A stretch of DNA of 16,169 nucleotides. Source: an uncultured Bacilli bacterium. Its GTDB lineage: Bacteria > Bacillota_I > Bacilli_A > RF39 > UBA660. Numbering within the stretch: position 1 is the first letter of the stretch; each line of letters starts with the position of its first letter. The DNA is taken from assembly GCA_947599755.1 (NCBI GenBank), contig CANQFO010000020.1:1-16169 (forward strand), read 5' to 3'. Below are positions 7,926-14,455 of the stretch, one piece after another. The notes below the pieces were generated by a model. It had not been told where the DNA came from and did no database searches. It saw only the letters and a program-made list of their open reading frames with translations. A program made the translations under genes and the position numbers.

Positions 7926-7940
7926 CTTAATATAATTAAG
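7926..7940 (+). promoter_or_regulatory. Palindrome overlapping a TATAAT box upstream of the lipoprotein gene
   Basis: Perfect inverted repeat CTTAAT (7926-7931) / ATTAAG (7935-7940) that contains TATAAT (7931-7936), 27 bases before the start codon. The best -35 (TTGTAA, 7906-7911) is 19 bases away, so the promoter is only tentative. The palindrome could be an operator. Confidence 0.35.
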
Positions 7941-7962
7941 TAGAGTTAGTTAGGGGTGAATT

Positions 7963-8256
7963 ATGAAAAAAATTTTATTTTGTTGTTTAGCTGTTGTTTC
8001 TTTGTTTTTGACTGGTTGTTTTCAATATGGTGAAAATGATGTGGTCAAGGATTTAGAGAAAAAAATCAATAAATCTAAGGGATATCAATTAGATGGTGAG
8101 TTGGAAATTGTGAATAATGATGAGACTTATCATTATAATATTGAAGTTAGTTATAAGAAGGATAATTTTTATAAGGTTAGTTTGACGAATGTTTCTAATG
8201 ATCATACGCAAGTTATTTTAAAAAACTCTGATGGTGTTTATGTTTATACACTCTAA
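7963..8256 (+). CDS. ydcC: 5' part of interrupted YdcC-family (LolA/GerS-like) lipoprotein gene
   Basis: The first 96 codons belong to a YdcC-type lipoprotein; one foreign codon (CTC) and a TAA follow, the core junction at 8247-8251 being where the element enters. The start has a lipoprotein signal with lipobox LTGC (Cys19), so the product would be anchored on the outer face of the membrane. DVVKDLEKKI, then GYQLDGELEI, then FYKVSLTNVSNDHTQVILK and DGVYVYT follow the family in order; B. subtilis YdcC, under the sporulation factor sigma-E, and clostridial GerS are relatives known to me. The 97-residue product lacks about 70% of the domain and is almost certainly not functional. The matching 3' part lies 7.1 kb away (15372-16090). 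GGGGTG stands a few bases before the ATG. Confidence 0.78.
   Translation: MKKILFCCLAVVSLFLTGCFQYGENDVVKDLEKKINKSKGYQLDGELEIVNNDETYHYNIEVSYKKDNFYKVSLTNVSNDHTQVILKNSDGVYVYTL
8247..8251 (+). repeat. Left attachment core (attL), TACAC
   Basis: TACAC occurs at both gene-element junctions (here and 15367-15371). The flanking bases differ on each side, so the shared core is exactly 5 bp. Short cores of this kind are typical of large serine recombinases. Everything left of it reads as the lipoprotein gene. Confidence 0.75.
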
Positions 8257-8482
8257 AGTTTGCAATTTTTAAAATTGAATAAGTTTGAAGTTATATTTAT
8301 TATGGTAAATAAAGAGAATATGGGAAATTAGATGCATATGATGTTTTGCATAAATTTATATTTTTATTATTCTATATATTATTATAATTTAATTAAATTT
8401 TTAAAAGTTTTCTATGTTGTTGTTTTATCTAAATTTAATTTTGTTATTGAAATTTTTTCTGTGATTATTTGAAATCACTAAA
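8252..8482. other. Non-coding left arm of the element
   Basis: About 230 AT-rich bases with no supported gene. A perfect 15-base palindrome CAATTTT-T-AAAATTG (8263-8277) lies 12 bases from the core and could be part of the recombinase-binding arm. Nothing else is recognised. Confidence 0.4.
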
Positions 8483-8532
8483 AAAAGAGACTGATGTAAA
8501 ATCCAAGATTTGATTTTGTTTCAGTCTCTTTT
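8483..8532 (-). terminator. Terminator of the sortase gene
   Basis: Perfect 12-bp inverted repeat AAAAGAGACTGA (8483-8494) / TCAGTCTCTTTT (8521-8532), with a long partly self-pairing loop. Read on the minus strand it ends in a T run and overlaps the sortase stop codon. The symmetric A/T runs could also stop transcription from the left. Confidence 0.8.
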
Positions 8533-9379
8533 ATCGTGTTTGTTTTTTGATTAGTTTGGCTTGAACTACGATTCTTCCTCCTTCATTATTTTGACATGTT
8601 GAAAGGGTTAAAATATTGCTATTTGTTGTAATTGGAGTATCTATTGGGGATGTATTTCTTTGTTTCATTGTATTTAACCATGTTTGTTTTTGGGATTCTG
8701 AATTAAACTGTGTTGTGATATAGTAAGATTCTTCTTGTATTGTGTAAATTGAAAATATTTGATAAATTCTATTTTCTGTTGCAGTGGATAGCCAGATTAC
8801 GTAATTGTCTTTATTTTGTTGCCAAGTTTTTGTAAGGGATTTTTTTAAGGAACCAAATACTGTATTATCTAATCTTCCATGGCCATATATTACTGTATTG
8901 TCATCTGAGTTATTGATATTATTTCTATAATCTAAGAATACCCATCCTGCATTATTATTGCTTTTATCAAAAGCATGGGTTAGATAATAGTCATTGTTTT
9001 TTGTTTGAACAACGGGATAGTTAATGTTTGTATTTTCCATATGAATGAATGCTACAGTGTCACTGTTCTTTTTTAATAGTTCATTAAAGTCAACTTCATA
9101 GAAGGGAAGTCCTACATAATACCAATAATCACTTTGTTTATTTTCTTCAGGTTCTATTAGTTCTCCTGTGTCATTGCTTTTTTTTATTTTGATTGTTTTT
9201 TTTATTTCTTTATTTATTTTTTTGATGTTTTGATTGTCTAGGTGCCAGCGATATAATTCATAGGTTGAGAATATAATGAGTGATGTAAAAATTGTCAATA
9301 AGATTAAAAAAGGGATTGTTTTTAGTCTCCTTTTTGTAGCATGTTTAGGTATATAGTTTTCTTTTTCTCTTCTAGCCAT
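8531..9379 (-). CDS. Class B-type sortase
   Basis: A 282-residue transpeptidase that cuts sorting signals and attaches the protein to the cell wall. There is one N-terminal transmembrane anchor (about residues 22-40), a charged coiled linker (50-80) and the sortase barrel (about 90-280). The catalytic triad is complete: His167 in VIYGHGRL, Cys262 in LTLSTC and Arg269 in GGRIVVQAKL. ENTNINYPVVQ and the long helix-containing insert before the Cys are class B features, and this class prefers NPxT-type motifs. That fits the NPNTSD and NPDTSD signals of the two proteins encoded 1.3 kb away. It is transcribed alone on the minus strand, with GAGGTGG before the ATG and its own terminator. It is the only intact minus-strand gene in the element. 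Confidence 0.9.
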   Translation of the reverse strand: MARREKENYIPKHATKRRLKTIPFLILLTIFTSLIIFSTYELYRWHLDNQNIKKINKEIKKTIKIKKSNDTGELIEPEENKQSDYWYYVGLPFYEVDFNELLKKNSDTVAFIHMENTNINYPVVQTKNNDYYLTHAFDKSNNNAGWVFLDYRNNINNSDDNTVIYGHGRLDNTVFGSLKKSLTKTWQQNKDNYVIWLSTATENRIYQIFSIYTIQEESYYITTQFNSESQKQTWLNTMKQRNTSPIDTPITTNSNILTLSTCQNNEGGRIVVQAKLIKKQTR

Positions 9380-9400
9380 TTAACCACCTCATCGATCTTC

Positions 9401-9406
9401 ATTATA
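9401..9406 (-). promoter_or_regulatory. Candidate -10 box of the sortase gene
   Basis: Minus-strand TATAAT about 22 bases upstream of the sortase start codon. The -35 region (TTATCC at 18 bases) is poor. Confidence 0.35.
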
Positions 9407-9438
9407 TCATATTTTAAATTTAATGGATAAAATTTTAG

Positions 9439-9463
9439 ATTGTTTTCATTGTTTTCATTGTTT
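9439..9463. repeat. Short tandem repeat ATTGTTTTC
   Basis: Two full copies and most of a third of the 9-base unit ATTGTTTTC, upstream of the sortase promoter on its strand. It may be a regulatory repeat or simple slippage. Confidence 0.4.
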
Positions 9464-9472
9464 ATTATCTGA

Positions 9473-9790
9473 AGAGGTAAAGAATTAAAGAAAAAAATCA
9501 TTACTCGCGAAGATAGAATTAATGATTTAGAAAATAGATTAGATTTTGCGAATGATACTATTGATATGTTAGAAGATAAAGTTGATAAATTACAAGAAGC
9601 ATTAGATTACTTTAAGGACCTCTGGAAAAAAGTTTATTAAATTTTTACAAGATAAATTCTTCTCTTCTAATAAATATGATGAACTTATCGATGAATTACA
9701 TGAAGAAAATATTATTGATGATGACGATTTAGAAGTACACAAAATTAATTTAGTAGTAATTATAAGAAAGATGATGATTTAGAACGATAA
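9473..9790 (+). pseudogene. Decayed C-terminal tail of a Mob/Pre-type relaxase
   Basis: Three frames are needed to read one protein tail. Frame 1 (9473-9640) gives a coiled-coil region with RINDLENRLDFANDTIDMLE, then LQEALDYFKDLWKK. Frame 2 (9633 onward) gives FIKFLQDKFFSSNKYDELID and EENIIDDDDLE. Frame 3 (about 9755-9790) gives SNYKKDDDLER and the natural TAA. At least two single-base shifts separate them. The coiled coil followed by a W-K-K-F-I-x-F-L motif and an acidic end is what I recall from the C-terminus of plasmid mobilisation/recombination (Mob/Pre) enzymes of Firmicutes. The catalytic N-terminus is gone. The family call is tentative; the decay is clear from the sequence. Confidence 0.5.
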
Positions 9791-9794
9791 TTGT

Positions 9795-10635
9795 ATGGTA
9801 AAATTATATTAGATAAGAAAATTAACAAATACTGACTTAGCAAAAACACAAAATGATGAAGCACTAGCAGATGTTGTTAAAAATTGGTTAAGAAATAAAG
9901 AAACAATTTCTTTTCTAGGTGTATGGGAAGAATTAAATAATGAAAATTTTAAAGTGGTCGAATTCGCCCACTTTAAAAATGAAGCAGGAAGACATGCATT
10001 TACTATGTCACCTCAAAAATGGATCAGAGAAACAAATGCTATTGGTATTATTTCAAAATCTGGTAAATATGGTGGTGGAACTTTTGCTAGAAGCGATATC
10101 GCTTTTGAATTCGCCAGTTGGATTAATCCAGAATTTAAATTATATTTAATTAAAGAATTTGAAAGATTAAAAAGAAATGAAACGTATCAAGAAAAAATAG
10201 AATGGCATGCTAATAGATTATTATCTAAATTAAACTATGTTGTTCACACTGATGCGATGCAATAAAAAAATATATTGTTCCAACCTTAACAGTACAACAA
10301 ATTAAATTTGTATATGCAAATGAGGCAGATGTGTTAAATGTTGCTTTATTTGGTATGACAGCTAAAGAATGGAGAGAAAATAATCTAGAATTTGCTAAAA
10401 ATGGTAATATGAGAGATTATACTGATTTACTTCATTTGATTATTTTAAATAATTTAGAGAATACCAATGTAGAATTAATTAGAATGAATATAAAACAATC
10501 TGATAGATTAATTAGGTTAAATGAATCAGCAAGAAATCAAATGGAAGCCTTAAAAACAATAATAAAAATATTAAAGAACTAGAGGTATTACAACAACAAG
10601 TTAATGAGGATAATAAATGCTTAATTGATAATTGA
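9795..10635 (+). pseudogene. Broken KilA-N-domain gene
   Basis: A KilA-N protein, a phage-type DNA-binding or antirepressor-like family, reads across three frames. TDLAKTQNDEALADVVKNWL, then FKVVEFAHFKNEAGRHAFTM, TFARSDIAFEFASWINPEFK and LIKEFERLK form the KilA-N domain. A TAA at 10263 ends this frame. A 5-base excess (GCGAT, near 10254) shifts to the next frame, which continues IVPTLTVQQIKFVYANEADV, then LFGMTAKEWREN and LHLIILNNLENTN. A further slip near 10555 leads to NIKELEVLQQQVNEDNK and the natural TGA at 10633-10635. The N-terminus is also damaged: an in-frame TAG lies at 9810-9812. ATG 9795 is only a nominal start. The original would have been about 280 residues, normal for the family. 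Confidence 0.8.
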
Positions 10636-10660
10636 CTAAAGGTTAAAAACAAGGTATGAT
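10632..10660 (+). promoter_or_regulatory. Sigma-A promoter of the surface-protein cargo
   Basis: TTGACT (10632-10637), exactly 17 bases, TATGAT (10655-10660): five of six consensus bases in each box. It is 30 bases before the start codon of the first sorted protein. The -35 overlaps the stop codon of the KilA-N remnant. Confidence 0.75.
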
Positions 10661-10690
10661 ATATTTATACTAGGAAAGGAGGGAAGTACG

Positions 10691-11473
10691 ATGAAGAGAG
10701 TAATGATGATAGCGCTTGTTTTGTCTTTGTTTGTTGTTCCTACGGTATCTGCATTGGAATTGACTACTTATGGAAAAGTTTCAGATATTACGGGTACTGG
10801 TGAACATGTTGATGGATATTCACTAGTTGAGGGAAAAAGTAGTGATAATAATCATACAACTACTTTTGATATTGAAAATAAGGACTTGAAAGTTATTGAT
10901 CAAGAAAAAGGTGATGTTCATGATAGAACAAAGGATAATGCTACTTGGTTTGGTATTGGTGTTTTAGCTCCACAACCTGGGGATTCTTTAACTTCTGCTT
11001 GTTGGCAAGTTGATGGTAGTTCTAGTTGTGTTAGCGCAGTTAAAGATGGTCAAAATGAAGATTATACTTTATGGATTCCATTTACTGCAAGTGAGATAAA
11101 AGATGCTATTCATGCTGATGGTGAACATGCAGTAGTTACTAAGATAGTTAAACTTAAATGGGGCGGACAAGATGATAATGAAGAGAAAAATATTCAAACA
11201 ATTTATATTAATCTTCATACAGATAGTGTAACTTTATCTATTGATCCAGATCATGGTGATGCAGAAATTGCTGAAGATGCTAAGTTCGGTGATGAAGAAA
11301 GACAAGAAGCAATTTCAGTATATAAGGAAGCTCATCCTGATACACCAATTGCTGATGATTTAGCAGAAGAAAGTAATCCTAATACTTCAGATATAAATTT
11401 ATTATTTATGGTTAGTATGTTAATACTTGGAGTATTTGGAGTTGGATATACGATTAAGAAAAAAATTAATTAA
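10691..11473 (+). CDS. Secreted wall-anchored protein with NPNTSD sorting signal
   Basis: A 260-residue protein. The Sec signal peptide (residues 1-21, cleavage after VSA) precedes an acidic exported domain of about 200 residues I do not recognise. That domain has exactly two Cys, 104 and 113 (CWQVDGSSSC), likely forming a short disulfide loop, and a W-G-G-Q-D-D-N turn. The C-terminus is a complete sorting signal: NPNTSD at 229-234, a hydrophobic helix (237-254), then KKKIN. NPxT-type signals are substrates of class B-like sortases, and one is encoded in the same element. The start has the perfect site AAAGGAGGG 7 bases upstream and a sigma-A promoter, so strong expression is likely. Its role at the surface is unknown. 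Confidence 0.82.
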   Translation: MKRVMMIALVLSLFVVPTVSALELTTYGKVSDITGTGEHVDGYSLVEGKSSDNNHTTTFDIENKDLKVIDQEKGDVHDRTKDNATWFGIGVLAPQPGDSLTSACWQVDGSSSCVSAVKDGQNEDYTLWIPFTASEIKDAIHADGEHAVVTKIVKLKWGGQDDNEEKNIQTIYINLHTDSVTLSIDPDHGDAEIAEDAKFGDEERQEAISVYKEAHPDTPIADDLAEESNPNTSDINLLFMVSMLILGVFGVGYTIKKKIN

Positions 11474-11495
11474 AAGAACTATAGGTTCTTTTTTT
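11472..11495 (+). terminator. Terminator between the two sorted proteins
   Basis: Perfect 8-bp stem AAAAGAAC (11472-11479) / GTTCTTTT (11485-11492) with a 5-base loop and a T run. The second gene follows only 25 bases later with no clear promoter of its own, so this may act as an attenuator that lowers its expression. Confidence 0.75.
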
Positions 11496-11519
11496 AACTA
11501 ATAGGAAAGGAAAAAGTTC

Positions 11520-12506
11520 ATGATGAAAATAAAAAATGTTTTTTTGATTATTACTTTGATGATGGGATTTATTCTTATGCCACAAGGTCATGCTATCTCA
11601 CCTAGTGATATTGAAAGCCAATCTGGTATTTCGGGTACTAAGACTGAAAATACTTATGATTTAAAAGTGACAAGTGATGATGCAAAATATGATATTGTCA
11701 TTGAGAGTGGTGAAGTTGTTACATTAGACTTGGATGGACATAAGTTACAAAATTATACGGAAAATAATTCTGTGGTTCATGTTAAAAATGGTGGAAAATT
11801 AATTTTAAAAGACAGTAAGAATACTGGAGAGATTAGTGTTCAAAATAACGCTGATGGTGCTGCACCTATTATTAAAAATGAAGGTACTATGGAAATGCAT
11901 GGTGGAAAAATTATTTCTAGTAGAAAAGGTTCTGTTGGTATTTTAAATACTGGTACAGCAACATTAACTATTACTGGTGGTACAATTGATGCTCAAGGAG
12001 AGGATACTGATGTTCTTTCTAATGCATCTTGGGCAATTACTAATCAGGGAACAGCAACCATTAGTGGGGGTACTTTTATTCAAGGCTATCAAGTTTCTGC
12101 TATTCAAAATGAAAAAGATTTGACTATTGAAGGAGGAATTTTTCAATATGGTGAAGGTTCTACGCATTTTTCTATGATTACTAATAATGTGGATACTGAG
12201 CCTACATTAAGTATTGAAGGTGGAACGTTTAATACTGATAGTGTTTTGAGTTCAAATGGAAATAATGATAATACAATCATTACTGGAGGAGAATTCCAAA
12301 ATCCAGAAAAAATTAAAAGTTATGTACCAGAAGGATATGAATTGGAAAATGGTAAAGTGGTTTTAAAAGAATTACCATCAGATGATGCAGCAACAGATGA
12401 TTCTAAAAATCCGGATACTTCTGATATTCCTTTATCTTTATTCTTGGTGCTTATTGCTATTAGTGGATGTGGAATCACTTATATGGTTAAGAGACAATTT
12501 AATTAA
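11520..12506 (+). CDS. Secreted wall-anchored beta-helix protein with NPDTSD sorting signal
   Basis: A 328-residue protein with a signal peptide (residues 1-25, cleavage after GHA). A right-handed beta-helix/pectin-lyase-like domain (about 45-260) is shown by repeated T-I-x-G-G-x-F/I turns at about 150, 180, 202, 231 and 253, each near a strand ending in N-x-G-T. A short tail leads to NPDTSD (297-302), a hydrophobic helix (304-320) and KRQFN. No catalytic residues of a polysaccharide lyase are recognisable, so adhesion or a stalk role is at least as likely as enzymatic activity. The sorting signal matches the preceding gene's (NP-x-TSDI, same length of helix, same K/R-x-I/F-N end), so both should use the same sortase. 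AGGAAAGGA lies 8 bases before the first of two adjacent ATGs. Confidence 0.82.
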   Translation: MMKIKNVFLIITLMMGFILMPQGHAISPSDIESQSGISGTKTENTYDLKVTSDDAKYDIVIESGEVVTLDLDGHKLQNYTENNSVVHVKNGGKLILKDSKNTGEISVQNNADGAAPIIKNEGTMEMHGGKIISSRKGSVGILNTGTATLTITGGTIDAQGEDTDVLSNASWAITNQGTATISGGTFIQGYQVSAIQNEKDLTIEGGIFQYGEGSTHFSMITNNVDTEPTLSIEGGTFNTDSVLSSNGNNDNTIITGGEFQNPEKIKSYVPEGYELENGKVVLKELPSDDAATDDSKNPDTSDIPLSLFLVLIAISGCGITYMVKRQFN

Positions 12507-12526
12507 GGGTGAAATTATTAAATTAA

Positions 12527-12560
12527 GGATGGTAAAAGAAATTTTATCATTCTTTTTTTT
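12527..12560 (+). terminator. Terminator after the sorted-protein pair
   Basis: An 11-bp stem (12527-12537 / 12542-12552, with two G-T pairs) closed by a GAAA tetraloop and followed by eight T. It isolates the cargo from the recombinase unit. Confidence 0.85.
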
Positions 12561-12643
12561 GTTTATATTTTCTAAAATGGAATGAGACAAATTTATACAA
12601 ATTAATTAATGGATTCGTGCATATACATTGATAGAGGTGTATT

Positions 12644-12799
12644 ATGAACAAAGAATATAATGTAAATCATATATTTGATGAGGCAGGAATCACATTTAAT
12701 GAATTAGTTAGTACATTTTTACTTTCTTTTCTAGATAGAGAATTTAATATTTTTGAACATAATGGTATAATAAATACCGATATAATCTCAAACTTATAG
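12644..12799 (+). CDS. 51-residue protein upstream of the recombinase
   Basis: A short gene with a good site (AGAGGTG, 12633-12639) before ATG 12644. The product begins MNKEYNVNHIFDEAGITFNE and continues with an amphipathic helix (LVSTFLLSFLDREFNIF), then ends in a polar tail. It stops 11 bases before the recombinase start, in the same orientation and with the same A-rich codon style, so it should be co-transcribed and may be coupled to it. I do not recognise the family. Small genes in this position in serine-recombinase elements are sometimes accessory factors such as directionality factors, but nothing in the sequence proves that here. Confidence 0.65.
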   Translation: MNKEYNVNHIFDEAGITFNELVSTFLLSFLDREFNIFEHNGIINTDIISNL

Positions 12800-12810
12800 A
12801 TTGGAGAATT

Positions 12811-14403
12811 ATGATTACAGATACAACTTATAAGGTAGGAATATATTTAAGATTATCTAGAGAAGATGAAAGGTTAGGTGAAAGCGGTAGTATCTCTACA
12901 CAAAGAGATTTATTATTAAATTATATTAGAGATAATGACTTATTATTTGTTGATGAGTATGTTGATGATGGAGTATCAGGTACTACTTTCGATAGGACAG
13001 GATTTAATCGTATGATTAAGGATTGTGAAGAGAAAAAGATAAATATGATTATTACAAAAGATACATCAAGACTTGGGCGTGATCATATTGAATTTGGTTA
13101 TTATGTTGAACGGTATTTTCCAGAACACAATATTCGATATGTAGCGGTAAATGATGGGGTAGATACTTTTAATCGTAATAATTCAGCAAACGATATGTTG
13201 GTGTTTAAAAGTGCTTTTAATGATATGTATGTTAAGGATATTTCTAATAAGTTGAGAAGTTCACTTTATACGAAAAAAAGAAATGGTTTATTTGTTGGTT
13301 GCTATGCTCCTTTTGGATATAAAAAATCGAAAGAGGATAAACATAAACTTGAAATAGATCCAGAAGCTGCAAGTGTTGTAAGAAGAATATTTGATTTGTT
13401 TATTAGTGGGAATAGTTTAACAGGAATTTGTGATATATTAACCAGTGAGCATATAAACACCCCAAGTATGTATAAGAATATGAAATTAGGACAAGAGAAT
13501 GTTCATTATGGAGTATGGGCTACAAGAACAGTGGATAGTATTTTAAAAAATCCAACTTATATTGGTAATTTAACTCAGTGTAGAAACAGAAAGGTAAATT
13601 ATAAATCTAAAAAGATTGTTCATACAAAACCTAATGATTGGATTGTCGCTCTTGGTGCAGTAGATCCTATTATTGATAAAGAAACTTTTGATTTAGTACA
13701 AAAAATGTTTAAAAGCAATAAAAATAGAGGTATTAAAGGGAATGGCATAACTGATAAACTTTTGTTAAGAGGACTCATTTTTTGTAAAGAATGTCATCAC
13801 ACAATGGGATTTAGAGAACATTTACAACAAACACAAAAATATGGATTAGTTCATAGAATTTATGGTAATTGTAATTATTGGGCAAAAAGAAAAAATCAAA
13901 ATGTTTGTACTCCACATTCTGTTAAGTATCAAGTTATAGAAGATATAGTCTTGGAAAATTTAAGGGAGATGGCAAAGAAATATTTAGATGAGAAAATTAT
14001 AGAGTCTATAATTAAAAACTCTGATAAATTAAAAAAGAAAAAAGAAAGTATAACGCAAGAAATATTTAGATTAGAAAACAATATAGAAACTCTTAATAGA
14101 AAGATCGATATGTGCTATAACGACAAATTAGATGGCAATATAACTTTGGAAATGTATAAAAGGACTTATAACAATTTAACATTAGAAATAAATGAATCAA
14201 AGAAAAAGAAAAAAGAATACGAAAAACTCTTATATGATTTAGAAAATAATAAGTTAGTAAACGATAAATACTATCTAGATAAAATTAAAGAATTTTTAGA
14301 GATGAAAAATCCATCTCGTGCCTTAATCAGTTCACTAATTGATAGGATAGAGATAGATGAAGAAAAAAATATCGATATATATTATAAGTTTAAGTTAATT
14401 TAA
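12811..14403 (+). CDS. Large serine recombinase (integrase/excisionase of the element)
   Basis: A 530-residue site-specific recombinase. The resolvase-type catalytic domain (about 8-155) has the nucleophile Ser16 in YLRLSRED and the Arg pair in TSRLGRD (Arg87 and Arg90). The recombinase DNA-binding domain (about 165-300) contains FGYKKS and IFDLFISGNSLTGICDIL. A zinc ribbon follows with Cys325, Cys328, Cys354 and Cys366, then a coiled coil (about 395-475) and a C-terminal domain. All catalytic landmarks are present, so the enzyme is probably active; the length is typical of TnpX/Tn5397-type enzymes. GGAG is 4 bases before ATG 12811, a short spacing that suggests modest translation or coupling to the preceding 51-codon gene. 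It most likely made the TACAC junctions at 8247 and 15367. Confidence 0.95.
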   Translation: MITDTTYKVGIYLRLSREDERLGESGSISTQRDLLLNYIRDNDLLFVDEYVDDGVSGTTFDRTGFNRMIKDCEEKKINMIITKDTSRLGRDHIEFGYYVERYFPEHNIRYVAVNDGVDTFNRNNSANDMLVFKSAFNDMYVKDISNKLRSSLYTKKRNGLFVGCYAPFGYKKSKEDKHKLEIDPEAASVVRRIFDLFISGNSLTGICDILTSEHINTPSMYKNMKLGQENVHYGVWATRTVDSILKNPTYIGNLTQCRNRKVNYKSKKIVHTKPNDWIVALGAVDPIIDKETFDLVQKMFKSNKNRGIKGNGITDKLLLRGLIFCKECHHTMGFREHLQQTQKYGLVHRIYGNCNYWAKRKNQNVCTPHSVKYQVIEDIVLENLREMAKKYLDEKIIESIIKNSDKLKKKKESITQEIFRLENNIETLNRKIDMCYNDKLDGNITLEMYKRTYNNLTLEINESKKKKKEYEKLLYDLENNKLVNDKYYLDKIKEFLEMKNPSRALISSLIDRIEIDEEKNIDIYYKFKLI

Positions 14404-14407
14404 AAAC

Positions 14408-14438
14408 TTGCATTAAGAACAAATGTTTACAATATAAT
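14408..14438 (+). promoter_or_regulatory. Candidate promoter of the BRO-type gene
   Basis: TTGCAT (14408-14413) and a perfect TATAAT (14433-14438), spacer 19 bases, just after the recombinase stop. The wide spacer weakens it. Confidence 0.4.
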
Positions 14439-14455
14439 CATCAAAGGAGGTACTT

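Noticed and set aside
9954..10265. Separate 103-residue gene starting at GTG
   Set aside because: The frame is open well upstream with typical KilA-N sequence (TDLAKTQNDEALADVVKNWL), so this is an internal piece of a broken gene.
10331..10582. Separate 83-residue gene
   Set aside because: It is the C-terminal part of the same KilA-N gene after a frameshift, with no start site of its own.
11964..12167. Minus-strand open frame inside the beta-helix gene
   Set aside because: Shadow of the repeated GG-T codons; no ribosome-binding site.
8252..12560. Sortase and substrates as old chromosomal genes next to a smaller element
   Set aside because: The interrupted gene fixes the left boundary at 8247-8251, so the sortase and both substrates lie within the inserted segment. 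Successive insertions at the same site cannot be excluded.
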